From Rudaea sp040005435 (GTDB lineage Bacteria > Pseudomonadota > Gammaproteobacteria > Xanthomonadales > Rhodanobacteraceae), in NCBI GenBank assembly GCA_040005435.1, contig JBDTYX010000005.1, forward strand, positions 1-31,771: a stretch of DNA of 31,771 nucleotides, given 5' to 3'. The notes under the pieces were generated by a model. The model was not told the DNA's origin, searched no databases, and saw nothing but the letters and a program-made list of their open reading frames with translations. The position numbers and the translations under genes were made by a program. Of this stretch, positions 1-9,087 are shown one piece after another (positions within the stretch are counted from its first letter, which is position 1; each line of letters begins with the position of its first letter).

Positions 1-2
1 CC

Positions 3-1778
3 GACGACGACATCTGGCGCCTCAACCGCGGCGGCCACGATCCGCACAAGGTCTATGCGGCCTATCACGAGGCGGTCAACACGCAAGGCATGCCGACGGT
101 GATCCTCGCGAAGACCGTGAAGGGCTACGGCATGGGTGCGTCGGGCGAGTCGCTCAACCCGACTCACCAGCAGAAGAAGCTCGACAAAGAAGCCGTGCGC
201 GCGTTCCGCGACCGCTTCCGCATTCCGATCGCCGACGACAAGATCGACGACGTGCCGTATTACAACCCGGGCAAGGATTCGCCCGAGGTGAAGTACATGC
301 TCGAGCGCCGCGCGGCGCTCGGCGGCTTCCTGCCGCAGCGCAGGCGCAAGAGCGAGTCGCTGCCGACGCCCGATCTCGGCGCGTTCGAGCAGATCACCAA
401 GGGCTCGGGCGACCGCGAGATATCGACGACGATGGCGTTCGTGCGCGGCATCAACCTCATGCTGCGCGAGAAGGCGCTGGGTCCGCGTATCGTGCCGATC
501 GTCGCCGACGAGGCGCGCACGTTCGGCATGGAAGGCATGTTCCGCCAGATCGGCATCTACGCGCCGTTCGGGCAGAAGTACCGCCCGCAGGACGCGGACC
601 AGCTCATGTACTACCGCGAGGACGTCAAGGGCCAGGTGCTGCAGGAAGGCATCAGCGAGCCCGGCGCGATGAGCGCGTGGATCGCCGCGGCGACGAGTTA
701 CTCGATCAGCAACGTCGCGATGCTGCCGTTCTACATCTACTACTCGATGTTCGGCTTCCAGCGTATCGGCGACCTCGCGTGGGCCGCGGGCGACATGCGC
801 GCGCGCGGCTTCCTCGTCGGCGGCACGGCCGGGCGCACGACGCTCAACGGCGAGGGCCTGCAGCACGAGGACGGCCACTCGCACCTGTTCGCAGGTGGCA
901 TCCCGAATTGCCGCGCCTACGATCCGACGTTCTCGTACGAGGTCGCTGTCGTCATGCAGGACGGCGTGCGCCGCATGATGACCGAGCAGGAGGACTGCTA
1001 CTACTACGTCACCGTGATGAACGAGAACTACGTGCATCCGGAGATGCCCAAGGGTGCCGAAGGCGGCATCATCAAGGGCATGTATCTGCTGTCCGATGGC
1101 GACGCTCCGCTGCCGGCCGGAATGCCGACCGCGGCAGCCGCCTCGGACAAGAATAGTCGTGGCGACGTGCCGGAAACGGACGGTCCCGCGCCGCGCGAGA
1201 CGAAGGCATTGGCGAAGGAAGTGGTCAAGCCCGGCGCGGAGAAGAGCGCTACCGCGAAGACGAAAAACAGCCGCATACCGCGCGTGCAGCTGCTCGGCTC
1301 GGGCACGATCCTGCGCGAGGCGATTGCGGCTTCCGAATTGCTCGACAAGGAGTTCGGCGTGGTATGCGACATCTGGAGCTGCCCGAGCTTCTCCGAGCTG
1401 CGTCGCGACGGATTCGATGCCGAGCGCTGGAACCGCCTGCACCCGGAGGGCAAGCAGCGCACGCCGTACGTCACCGAATGTCTCGCCGATCGCCAGGGTC
1501 CGGTGATCGCGGCGACCGACTACGTGCGCGAGTTCGCCGACCAGATCCGTGCGTTCATGCCAGACGGCAAAAAATACACGGTGCTCGGCTGTGACGGCTT
1601 CGGCCGCAGCGACACGCGCGAGAACCTGCGCCGCTTCTTCGAGGTCGATCGCTACTACATCGCGCAGGCCGCGATCGCAGCGCTCGCCGCCGAAGGCAAG
1701 ATGAGTCCGAAGGACGTCGCGCGCGCGATCAAGATCTGGAAGCTCGATACCGAGAAGCCGAATCCGCTGACGGTCTAG
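3..1778 (+). CDS. aceE: Pyruvate dehydrogenase E1 component (AceE), 3' part only
   Basis: This is the single-chain, thiamine-diphosphate-dependent E1 subunit of the pyruvate dehydrogenase complex, which decarboxylates pyruvate and acetylates the lipoyl group of E2. The frame is open from the window edge with typical AceE sequence (LNRGGHDPHKVYAAYHEAVN), so the 5' end lies outside. Further AceE hallmarks are TVKGYGMG, the GRTTLNGEGLQHEDGHSH block, VQLLGSGTILRE and, near the end, VLGCDGFGRSDTRENLRRFFEVD. The C-terminus is complete. Odd point: between GMYLL and VQLLGSG there are about 60 extra Ala/Lys/Pro-rich residues (about 1096-1280), where the E. coli protein has only a short link. No E2 or E3 gene follows; a minus-strand gene comes next. 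The family call is secure. Confidence 0.97.
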   Translation, partial: DDDIWRLNRGGHDPHKVYAAYHEAVNTQGMPTVILAKTVKGYGMGASGESLNPTHQQKKLDKEAVRAFRDRFRIPIADDKIDDVPYYNPGKDSPEVKYMLERRAALGGFLPQRRRKSESLPTPDLGAFEQITKGSGDREISTTMAFVRGINLMLREKALGPRIVPIVADEARTFGMEGMFRQIGIYAPFGQKYRPQDADQLMYYREDVKGQVLQEGISEPGAMSAWIAAATSYSISNVAMLPFYIYYSMFGFQRIGDLAWAAGDMRARGFLVGGTAGRTTLNGEGLQHEDGHSHLFAGGIPNCRAYDPTFSYEVAVVMQDGVRRMMTEQEDCYYYVTVMNENYVHPEMPKGAEGGIIKGMYLLSDGDAPLPAGMPTAAAASDKNSRGDVPETDGPAPRETKALAKEVVKPGAEKSATAKTKNSRIPRVQLLGSGTILREAIAASELLDKEFGVVCDIWSCPSFSELRRDGFDAERWNRLHPEGKQRTPYVTECLADRQGPVIAATDYVREFADQIRAFMPDGKKYTVLGCDGFGRSDTRENLRRFFEVDRYYIAQAAIAALAAEGKMSPKDVARAIKIWKLDTEKPNPLTV

Positions 1779-1924
1779 CGGCAGCCCCGGGCGGATTGCT
1801 CAATCTGCCCGTGTCGCCCGGCCACACGGCCGTGGCCAACCTCGGGTACGGCGCTGAGGCTTGGGTCAGCGCAGAGCGTCGAAGCACGGTTGCGCGCACC
1901 CCGAGCGTCGATGACCCGCTCGCC

Positions 1925-2704
1925 TCACAACGCCGAGTCGGGCGCCGAGCCGCGCAAAAACAGCGCGTCGGGTAGTGACGGCAGCCGGCGGATCGACTGG
2001 ACCGTCGCGGTCTGATTCCACTTCCCGGTCTTCAAGTCGGTCTGCGTTTCAGCGAACGGGCGCAGCACGCCATCGACCTTTCGAAAATCCGCATACGCGG
2101 TATCGAGCGGCGCGCGTTTCGGGTCCATGTCGGGATGCGGCGCGCGCACGTCGCGCGATCGTTCGATGCGGCCGGTGCGGACGTTGACGTAGCGATAGGT
2201 CTCGAAGCCGTCGCTCATCGTCAGCTTGAGCACGTCGTACGCGACGCCGTCGATGCGTTCGCGTCCGATGCTTTCGATGCGATGACCGTGCGCCGGTAAT
2301 TCCGCGAGCGCGAGGATCTGGCCCGGATACTGCGTGCCGTGCCAGAGCGTCAGTGTCCCGGTCGCGCTCGAGTCCGCGACCTTGCCGTCGCGGTCCATTT
2401 GCCAGCCGCGTTTACCGTCGTAGCATTCAGTGTAGACGCGTTTGCCGTCCGCATACAGATCGATGCGCATGCGACCCTGACGGTCGACGACATAGATGCC
2501 GTCGACTTCGTAGGTCGCTTCGCGCACGTGGATGTGATACGCGAGTGCGGCAATCGCCTGTGCAGCCAGAAGGCCTCCACTCGTTCGCGTGACGCGATCG
2601 ATCAGCGTGACGCCATCGTCGTGTCGGGGCGCGGCGAATATCGGCTGTGCGACAAACGTCATAAATAGCGCGCATACGCGCAGAGTGATGCGTGGACTCG
2701 ACAT
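1925..2704 (-). CDS. Exported protein of unknown function
   Basis: A 259-aa protein with a clear signal peptide (MSSPRITLRVCALFMTFVAQ, then an A-P-A-rich cut region). The start at 2704 is chosen because GGGAGGAATT lies just upstream at good spacing; an upstream in-frame ATG at 2836 lacks this and would bury the signal peptide. The mature part alternates short beta-like segments (HIHVREATYEVDGIYVVD, GRMRIDLYADGKRVYTECYD), suggesting a beta-rich periplasmic fold such as the LolA/LolB-like type. That is a guess from pattern only. It stands alone, convergent with aceE. No catalytic motif is visible. Confidence 0.82.
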   Translation of the reverse strand: MSSPRITLRVCALFMTFVAQPIFAAPRHDDGVTLIDRVTRTSGGLLAAQAIAALAYHIHVREATYEVDGIYVVDRQGRMRIDLYADGKRVYTECYDGKRGWQMDRDGKVADSSATGTLTLWHGTQYPGQILALAELPAHGHRIESIGRERIDGVAYDVLKLTMSDGFETYRYVNVRTGRIERSRDVRAPHPDMDPKRAPLDTAYADFRKVDGVLRPFAETQTDLKTGKWNQTATVQSIRRLPSLPDALFLRGSAPDSAL

Positions 2705-2874
2705 CGTGAATTCCTCCCGGTTTGGAGGAAGGATGCGCGAGCGTCGGGTTTGGTCGCTGTCGCGACGCGGCGCCGGGACCACGCGTTGCGATGCTTGCAA
2801 ACAAGAGGCCTGCGAGACTCTGCCAGCGAAACGCATGCGGCGCCGTCGCGCTCGCGCGCGTGTCTATGCCGCGA

Positions 2875-3201
2875 TCAGCGCGGGCGCGACCGCTTGAGCG
2901 CAGGATCGAGTCGGTCGAGATCGGCCTGCACCTGTTCGGGGCTGCGCTCGTAGACGATCTCGCGGCCGAGTGCCTTGCCGGAGTACGCGGTGCGGTTGGG
3001 CGTCGGCGAAAGATCGCATTTTACGCTGTGCACGCCTTCGCCGAGCACGACCTGGATGCGGTGCGCATGCTTGCTCAGCAAGACGACGTCCATCGTCTTG
3101 CCGCTTTCGGTGATGCGCACGGTGATCTTTTCGATGTGCATGCAGTTGTCCGCTCGCGGCGCGGCTGGCGTGCCGCCGTCGTGGCAGTCTAGCGGTTCCA
3201 T
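2875..3201 (-). CDS. Small conserved-looking protein of unknown function
   Basis: The convincing part is HIEKITVRITESGKTMDVVL through REIVYERSPEQVQADLDRLD, which reads as a folded beta-rich protein ending in a helix and a basic tail. Two starts are possible: ATG at 3201 (108 aa) or ATG at 3141 (88 aa). Neither has a strong ribosome binding site. The longer form adds two cysteines (LDCHDGG, DNC). It is divergent from the oxidase gene at 3328, and an extension further upstream would run into that gene's leader. I do not recognise the family. Confidence 0.55.
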   Translation of the reverse strand: MEPLDCHDGGTPAAPRADNCMHIEKITVRITESGKTMDVVLLSKHAHRIQVVLGEGVHSVKCDLSPTPNRTAYSGKALGREIVYERSPEQVQADLDRLDPALKRSRPR

Positions 3202-3327
3202 TGCGGTAGCGCGCGAACCGGCATAGCCTTCGTGCTGCGCCGCGGACGGGCGGGGATGCTTACGCACCGGCACGCGCCGGCATCGCGAGCGTTTTCCGGC
3301 GGCGGCCCTCAACGGCGGAGCGTGCGC

Positions 3328-4488
3328 ATGCCAGAAACGTGTTTCGATTTCGTCGTCGTCGGCGCGGGCTGCTTCGGCGCGTGGACCGCGCATGCGCTCG
3401 TGCGCGCGGGGCACAAGGTGCTGCTTCTCGATGCGCACGGCCCGGCGCACAGCCGCGCGAGTTCGGGCGGCGAGTCGCGCGTGATCCGCATGGGCTACGG
3501 CCCGGACGAGCTATATACACGCTGGTCGGTGCGCTCGCTCGCCGCATGGAAGGCGCTCGCGGCGCGCTCGCGGCGCCCGCTGTTTCGGCAGACCGGAATG
3601 CTCTGGCTCGCCGGCGCCGGGAGCGACTACGTCGTCGAGACCGAGCGCACGCTCGCGCGCGCGGGGGTCCCCCAGGAACACCTCACCGCGAGCGAACTCT
3701 CGCGGCGCTTTCCGCAGATTTCGACGAGCGGCATCGACTGTGCGCTGTGGGAGCCCGGCAGCGGCGCGCTGATGGCCCGACAAGCGGTGCAGACGCTCGT
3801 CGCCGAGAGTATAGCGGAGGGCCTCAACTACCGAACCGCGGCGATCGCCGTGGCCGACGAGACGGCCGCGGGCACGACGATGGACCGTATCGTCACGCGC
3901 GACGGCACGCAATACTCCGCCGCTCGCTACGTGTTCGCCTGCGGCGCCTGGCTGCCAAAACTGTTTCCACGCCTGCTGGGGTCGCGCATTTTCCCGACCC
4001 GGCAGGAGATATTCTTCTTCGCGACGCCGCCTGGCGACGACGCTTTTTCCGCACCTGCGATGCCCGCATGGTTTCATCACCCGGCGCTCGTGTACGGCAT
4101 TCCCGACCTCGACCATCGCGGCTTCAAGATCAGCGTCGACGAGCACGGCCCGGCGATCGATCCGGATCGCGAGGACCGCGCGCCGGGTGCGGACGCGCTG
4201 GCGCGCGCGCGCGCCTATCTCGCAATACGCTTTCCGAAGCTCGCGGGCGCCGCGCTCGCGGAGAGTCGCGTCTGCCAGTACGAGAACACCGCCAACGGCG
4301 ACTTCATCATCGACCGCCATCCCGCGTTCGACAACGTGTTCATCGCGGGCGGCGGCTCGGGTCACGGATTCAAGCACGGGCCGGCCGTCGGCGACTACGC
4401 CGCGCGACTCGCACTGGCCGGCGCGGGCGACGAGCCGCGCTTCGCGGTCGCGGGCAAGGCGACGACGCAGCGGCGCAGCGTCTACTAG
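3328..4488 (+). CDS. FAD-dependent oxidoreductase, sarcosine oxidase / N-methyltryptophan oxidase (SolA) type
   Basis: This 386-aa cytoplasmic flavoenzyme probably oxidises an N-methyl amino acid, releasing formaldehyde and H2O2. The Rossmann FAD motif VVVGAGCFGAWTA is at the N-terminus. The C-terminal block VCQYENTANGDFIID followed by GGGSGHGFKHGP matches the pattern of monomeric sarcosine oxidase and SolA, where the Cys carries covalently bound FAD; here that Cys is residue 316. The length fits the family. The start at 3328 has GGAG about 8 bases upstream. The methyltransferase at 4535 follows on the same strand 46 bases later, so they may be co-transcribed. The exact substrate cannot be read from sequence. 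Confidence 0.88.
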   Translation: MPETCFDFVVVGAGCFGAWTAHALVRAGHKVLLLDAHGPAHSRASSGGESRVIRMGYGPDELYTRWSVRSLAAWKALAARSRRPLFRQTGMLWLAGAGSDYVVETERTLARAGVPQEHLTASELSRRFPQISTSGIDCALWEPGSGALMARQAVQTLVAESIAEGLNYRTAAIAVADETAAGTTMDRIVTRDGTQYSAARYVFACGAWLPKLFPRLLGSRIFPTRQEIFFFATPPGDDAFSAPAMPAWFHHPALVYGIPDLDHRGFKISVDEHGPAIDPDREDRAPGADALARARAYLAIRFPKLAGAALAESRVCQYENTANGDFIIDRHPAFDNVFIAGGGSGHGFKHGPAVGDYAARLALAGAGDEPRFAVAGKATTQRRSVY

Positions 4489-4534
4489 GAGCGATGACGC
4501 CGGGTCCGTTCCTTCCCGTCGCGCGGTAGGCGCG

Positions 4535-5224
4535 ATGTGGCAAGTCGGCGATACTCGCCGGATGGACGCCGCCTTTCGCGCGGGCGAGATCGCCCGCTGC
4601 TTTCTGCCACAGCGCACGCACTACTGGTACTCGCGCTGCAAACTCGCGAGCGATCCGCTCTACCGCGGCGTCGGCGCTGCGCTGCGCGATACGCACGCCC
4701 CGCTGCTCGACCTCGGTTGCGGCATCGGGCTGCTCGCGCACACGCTGCGCGCGCTCGGTTTCACCGGCAGTTACTTCGGCGTCGACAACGACATCGGCAA
4801 GATCGGTTCGGCGCGCGCGGCCGCGGCGCGCGCGCGACTCGCCGACACGCACTTCGAGGCGCTCGACCTCGCGACCATGGCGCCGCCGTCGCATCGCGGC
4901 AGCGTCGCGCTGCTCGACGTGCTGCAGTTCATGCCCGTGGCAGCGGGGCAGGCGCTGCTCGACCGCGCGGCGTCGAGCATCGCGCCGGGCGGCCGTCTCG
5001 TCATCCGCACGGGGATCGAGTGCGCCGGCGCGCGCATGCGATTCACGCGCGCCGTCGATCGCGGCTCGCGCAGGATCGGCTGGATGAACGCGCCCCCGCA
5101 CTGGTATCCGACGCGTGAGGCGCTCGAGGCGGCGCTGGCGAGGCACGCGCTGCGCGCGCGCTTCGCGCCGCTCACAGGCCTGCTGCCGTTCGACAACTGG
5201 CTGGTCGTCGCGAGCGGCGACTAG
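4535..5224 (+). CDS. Class I SAM-dependent methyltransferase
   Basis: This 229-aa protein has the SAM-binding motif I LLDLGCGIGLLAH (residues 57-69), an acidic motif II at FGVDNDIGKI, and a post-I segment VALLDVLQFM. The C-terminal half is typical of a small Rossmann methyltransferase (APGGRLVIRTGI, then WMNAPPHWYPTREALEAAL). The start at 4535 is preceded by GTAGG; a second ATG at 4562 is possible. The substrate is unknown. It resembles methyltransferases found in lipid or pigment gene clusters, but no such cluster is present. It lies between the amino-acid oxidase and the DUF1203 gene on the same strand. Confidence 0.85.
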   Translation: MWQVGDTRRMDAAFRAGEIARCFLPQRTHYWYSRCKLASDPLYRGVGAALRDTHAPLLDLGCGIGLLAHTLRALGFTGSYFGVDNDIGKIGSARAAAARARLADTHFEALDLATMAPPSHRGSVALLDVLQFMPVAAGQALLDRAASSIAPGGRLVIRTGIECAGARMRFTRAVDRGSRRIGWMNAPPHWYPTREALEAALARHALRARFAPLTGLLPFDNWLVVASGD

Positions 5225-5327
5225 ACGCGGGCACGGCAGCGGGATTGGCGCGCAAGAAACGGATCGGCTCCGCGCCGGCGCGAGCGCAGAATCCCTGCCA
5301 TCCTCGTTGCTTAAGGAGTTTCCCGCC

Positions 5328-5792
5328 ATGAGCTTCCGCATCAGCGGCCTTCCGGCCGCGCCGTTCGCCGCCCTGTTCGGCCTCTCGGACGGCGAACTCG
5401 CAACCCGCAGCGCCGTCCGCAGGATCGCGAACGAGACGCCCGGCTTCCCGTGCAGAATCAGCCTCACAGATGCCGAAATCGGCGTCGACGTGATCCTCGT
5501 CAACCACGAGCATCTCGCGGTCGCATCTCCGTACCGCTCACGACACGCGATTTACGTGCGCGCCGACGAGGTGCAGTTCGACGCGATCGACGAGGTTCCT
5601 GCGATGCTGCGTCGACGCCTGCTCTCACTGCGCGGCTTCGATGCACACGGCATGATGACCGCCTGCGACGTCGTCGAAGGCCGCGATCTAGAGACGCTGG
5701 TCGAACGCATGTTGGCGGATGCGGCGACCGAGTATCTGCATGCGCACATCGCGCGCCCCGGCTGCTACGCGGCGCGCATCGAGCGCGCCTGA
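5328..5792 (+). CDS. DUF1203 domain protein
   Basis: The 154-aa protein has the pattern of the DUF1203 family: an N-terminal MSFRISGLPAAPFAALFGLS, the TPGFPCRISLTDAE block, an ILVNHEHLAV strand, PYRSRHAIYVR, and a C-terminal YLHAHIARPGCYAARIER. The whole family length is present. The start at 5328 is well supported by TAAGGAG about 8 bases upstream. The family has no established function. It is convergent with the transglutaminase-like gene, whose stop is only 16 bases away. Confidence 0.86.
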   Translation: MSFRISGLPAAPFAALFGLSDGELATRSAVRRIANETPGFPCRISLTDAEIGVDVILVNHEHLAVASPYRSRHAIYVRADEVQFDAIDEVPAMLRRRLLSLRGFDAHGMMTACDVVEGRDLETLVERMLADAATEYLHAHIARPGCYAARIERA

Positions 5793-5808
5793 CCCGCTCG
5801 GGCATTCG

Positions 5809-7023
5809 TCATTCTGTGCCGCGCGGCTGTAGCGATTGCATCACGCCCGCGCCCGACGACGGCTGTGGTGCGATCGGCTGGATACCGAATTCGCGCGCGG
5901 CGCGGACGTCGATGACCGCGTAGTCGGGGCGATGGCGTCCGTCGAGCTTTGTCGCGACGCGGGCGTAGCGCGCGGCGCCTGCGCGCAGCGCTGCATCGAA
6001 GCTCGCGAGGCTCGCTCGCGTCGCGGCAGACGTGTCCGCGTCCGCGGCGTAGGCCGGCGGCGACTGCAGCGCCGCGACGTGCGTTCCGAGCAGTGTGGTC
6101 TCGAGATACAGCGCGTGGCGGGAATTCGCGTCGGCATAGAAACCCACGAGCGCGTGCCCGGGCACGAGTACGAGGAAGCTGCGCAGTCCGATGCGCTGCA
6201 ACGCGGAGGCGAGTAGCGCGCTGCCGTCGATGCAGTTGGCCGAGCGGTCGTTCCAGGTGTCGGCGAGGAAACGCACGCGCTGGCTGAACACGCGCGGTCC
6301 ACGATCGACGCCGGGGTCGGCACCGGAGTAGCGGATGCCGCGTGCGCTCAGCGCATGCCAGATCGCCCACGCCTGGCGCAGCACGTCGTCCGGCGACGCC
6401 GAGGCATAGCCGTCGAACGCATCGACGATCGCGCTCTGCATGCCGAGCGCGAGCACGCGATCGACGACCGCATCGTTTTCGTTGACGAACGCGGCGAATA
6501 TCCAGGACAGGTCGACCGAATCGGCGCCGTCGCGAACGAAGTACAGCGCCTCGTTGAGCGGGCGCAGGCTGACCTCGACGTCGCGGACGTCCGCGGGCCG
6601 CGCGTCGCGTTGCAGGCTGAAGCGCAGCGTCGCGGGCGTCGGCTGTATCTGCGCGGAGAGCCTCGGCGCGTCCCACGCGAGCACGGGGCGCAACTCGTAT
6701 TTCGTGCCGGCCGTGTCGAGTACCGCATCGAGCCGCGCGGGCTCGGGCAGCCACGCGCCCGAGGCGATCTCCAGATGCACGGACTCGCGATCATGCTGCG
6801 CGGTGAGCTGCACGGCGATGAGTCCGTTACCGCTACCGACGACACGCGCACCGTCGACATCGCGCGCGGGCGAACGGCGGTTCGCCTGCGACAGGTCGAG
6901 CGCCGGGAAAATCTGGTTGAACGGCGTCACCTGGACATGCCAGTCGTCCGCGCGCGCGGGCGCCGCGCCCACGAGGGCGGCGAACACGCATAGGCAAATC
7001 AGCAGTGGAGGGGGGCCGGGCAT
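5809..7023 (-). CDS. Exported transglutaminase-like protein
   Basis: A 404-aa protein from ATG 7023, chosen because it begins a clean signal peptide (MPGPPPLLICLCVFAALVGA, cut after ARA at about residue 25); an ATG at 7074 would add an unsuited leader. The N-terminal half looks beta-rich. The C-terminal half holds SANCIDGSALLASALQRIGL with Cys264, then VLVPGHALVGF with His290, and LYLETT with Glu308. A Cys-His-acid series in this spacing is typical of bacterial transglutaminase-like (cysteine-protease fold) domains. It probably acts in the periplasm. Substrate unknown. It is divergent from the glycosyltransferase gene, with little room for separate promoters. Confidence 0.75.
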   Translation of the reverse strand: MPGPPPLLICLCVFAALVGAAPARADDWHVQVTPFNQIFPALDLSQANRRSPARDVDGARVVGSGNGLIAVQLTAQHDRESVHLEIASGAWLPEPARLDAVLDTAGTKYELRPVLAWDAPRLSAQIQPTPATLRFSLQRDARPADVRDVEVSLRPLNEALYFVRDGADSVDLSWIFAAFVNENDAVVDRVLALGMQSAIVDAFDGYASASPDDVLRQAWAIWHALSARGIRYSGADPGVDRGPRVFSQRVRFLADTWNDRSANCIDGSALLASALQRIGLRSFLVLVPGHALVGFYADANSRHALYLETTLLGTHVAALQSPPAYAADADTSAATRASLASFDAALRAGAARYARVATKLDGRHRPDYAVIDVRAAREFGIQPIAPQPSSGAGVMQSLQPRGTE

Positions 7024-7097
7024 GGACCATTCTCGCGTATCGGGGCATGCGCAGGCTATGCTTGGACGATGCATATGGACTACCTCTGCGCAATGCG

Positions 7098-8633
7098 ATG
7101 AAAGAAGGGCAAACGCGCGCCGAATGGCTCGCCTGGGAAGGGTCCCGCCTGCGCTGGAGACTGATCGATCCGGCGGGCATTCCGGCCACCGAACTTTGCC
7201 TCGACGGCATCGTGTTTCGGGCCGAGCCGGCTTCTGAATCGGTCAGCCGCGACGTCGTCTGCGAGTTTCCGTACTCGCCGAGCGGTCGTGCGGCGATGTC
7301 GTTCTCCGTGCGCACCCAGGGCGGCGCGGCGCTCGAACTCGTGGCGCCCTGGCGCGTGCGCCGCGGCGAAGTCGCTGTGCCGGGCAGGGATGCCGCGGCC
7401 GAACCCGCGACCGCGCTCACGACGCTGGCCGACACGCCGCGCCTGCCGCGGATCGCGCTCGGTCGCCAGCCTGCAGTCGCCGTGGTCGTGCCGATCTTCA
7501 ATGCGGCACCTTGCGTGCAGCGTTGCATCGCCGCGGTGCTGCGCTGGACCCGCGACGCGCAACTCATTCTCGTCGACGACGCGAGCACGGATCCGGCGAT
7601 CGCGAAAATCCTTGCCGGACTCGAAGGTCGCGACGACGTCAGAGTGCAGCGCAATGCGCGCAACCGCGGCTACACGCATAGTGTCAACGCGGGCGTGGGC
7701 ATCGCCGGCGGAGCGGACGTTGTCCTGCTCAACAGCGACACCGAGGTGGGGCCGCGTTGGCTGTCGGCGCTGCGCATCGCTGCCTATGCGGCCGACGACA
7801 TCGGTACCGTGACTGCGGTGTCGGACAATGCCGGCGCGTTCACGGTGCCCGAGCTGGAGCAGTATTGCCCGATTCCTTCGCGCTGGAGCCTCGTTCAGGC
7901 GCAGCGCGCGGTGCTGCAACAGGCCGGGCTGCGCTATCCGCAGCTGCCGACCGGCAATGGTTTCTGCATGTACATCAAGCGCGCGCTGATCGCGCGCATC
8001 GGCCCGATGGACGAGGCGGCGTTCCCGAAAGGCTATGGCGAGGAAAACGACTTCTGCCAGCGTGCCGAGCGAGCCGGCTACCGCAACCTCATCGCGGGCA
8101 ACGTGCTCGTGCACCACGAGCGCAGCGCGAGTTTCGGCGAGGTGCGACGCAATGCGCTCGGTGCGCTCGGCATGAGCGTGCTGCGCGAACGCTATCCGGA
8201 CTACGAGACGCGCATCGACGAGACGCTTTTCAGTTTCGACCGGCGCGTGCTGGACTATCGCGTACGCCGTACTTACGCCGATGCGGACGGCACCTACGCC
8301 CTGCATCCGCCGCGCCCGCGCCTGTTGCTCGCCGCGAACGGCAGCGATACCGCCGCGGAGAAATTGCTCGCGACGCTCGAGCCGCGTCAGGAAGGATTCC
8401 TGCTGCGGCGCGAGGGCAACTGGGTCAATCTGTACCGGCTGGTCGATGGCGCACTCGTGTTCGAGCGCAGCACGCCGGTCGGACGCGACGTGCGCGCGGT
8501 CGCCGACGTCGAGGAGCGACTGCGCGAGTGGCTGCTCGAATATGCGATCGAGTCGGTGCATCTGCGCGGCAGCGCAGCGAGCGATGGCTGGCTCGGCGGC
8601 CTCGCGGCAGCACTCGAGATTCCGGTTACCTAG
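7098..8633 (+). CDS. Family 2 glycosyltransferase with a cut-off second glycosyltransferase-like domain
   Basis: The GT-A domain starts near residue 126 (AVAVVVPIFNAAPCVQRCI), with LILVDDASTDP, NRGYTHSVNAGV and the metal-binding-type LLNSDTEVGPRWL. FPKGYGEENDFCQRAERAGY is the usual acceptor-side ED block. About 125 residues ahead of it look like a beta-sandwich. After the GT-A domain, RPRLLLAANGSD through EYAIESVHLRGSA and LAAALEIPVT resembles the first strands and helices of a GT-B glycosyltransferase, and the gene stops there. The start is uncertain: 7098, 7047 and 7005 are all in frame, none with a strong ribosome binding site. It probably acts in surface polysaccharide or glycan assembly; no cluster partners are nearby. 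Confidence 0.82.
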   Translation: MKEGQTRAEWLAWEGSRLRWRLIDPAGIPATELCLDGIVFRAEPASESVSRDVVCEFPYSPSGRAAMSFSVRTQGGAALELVAPWRVRRGEVAVPGRDAAAEPATALTTLADTPRLPRIALGRQPAVAVVVPIFNAAPCVQRCIAAVLRWTRDAQLILVDDASTDPAIAKILAGLEGRDDVRVQRNARNRGYTHSVNAGVGIAGGADVVLLNSDTEVGPRWLSALRIAAYAADDIGTVTAVSDNAGAFTVPELEQYCPIPSRWSLVQAQRAVLQQAGLRYPQLPTGNGFCMYIKRALIARIGPMDEAAFPKGYGEENDFCQRAERAGYRNLIAGNVLVHHERSASFGEVRRNALGALGMSVLRERYPDYETRIDETLFSFDRRVLDYRVRRTYADADGTYALHPPRPRLLLAANGSDTAAEKLLATLEPRQEGFLLRREGNWVNLYRLVDGALVFERSTPVGRDVRAVADVEERLREWLLEYAIESVHLRGSAASDGWLGGLAAALEIPVT

Positions 8634-8718
8634 GTTTAAGTGGGGCGCCGATGGCTCGGCGACCGCGCGTTGTGCGTGTCGCGTCGGTCGTCGATCGGAG
8701 GTCTTCTACCGCGCTGGA

Positions 8719-9087
8719 TCAGCGGATCATGCCGGGCAGGAAAGACTGCCAGCGCACGCCGCGCTTGTGCGTGCCGGCCGGCGCGCCGCCGTCGCCGAGA
8801 ACACCTTCCTCGCTGCCGCCCGCCGCGATGCCACCGCCGGCCGTCGTCGGATTCGATGCGCTGGCGGTCGCATTCGCCACGGTCGCGGCGTCTGCCTTGG
8901 CCCCGCCTGCGGCCACATCCGCGGGACGGGTCACCGCCATCGAAACGACGGTGCTCATCGGCGCAGGCTTGGTGCCGTTCGCGCCACTGTCGATACCGCA
9001 ATGCGTCGCCGCGGCTGCGAGTTCTATCGGCGAGGCGATGAGCAGCGCGACGACGAGAGCCGGAATGTGTGCGAAGCGTCTATTCAT
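8719..9087 (-). CDS. Small exported Ala/Gly-rich protein
   Basis: A 122-aa protein with a signal peptide (MNRRFAHIPALVVALLIASP, cut near LAAAATH) and a low-complexity mature part rich in Ala, Gly and Thr. It ends in a more ordered tail, KRGVRWQSFLPGMIR, which is the only part that looks constrained. The ribosome binding site is weak. It lies convergent with the glycosyltransferase (85 bases apart) and divergent from birA. I do not recognise a function. Strong GC bias makes long chance ORFs common here, but the signal peptide argues for a real gene. Confidence 0.6.
   Translation of the reverse strand: MNRRFAHIPALVVALLIASPIELAAAATHCGIDSGANGTKPAPMSTVVSMAVTRPADVAAGGAKADAATVANATASASNPTTAGGGIAAGGSEEGVLGDGGAPAGTHKRGVRWQSFLPGMIR

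Noticed and set aside
1820..1837. Inverted repeat GGCCAC/GTGGCC after aceE
   Set aside because: A 6-bp stem with no T-run in GC-rich sequence is expected by chance; not called a terminator.
2722..3192. Plus-strand 156-aa frame
   Set aside because: It is a shadow of the minus-strand small gene and lacks a ribosome binding site and domain features.
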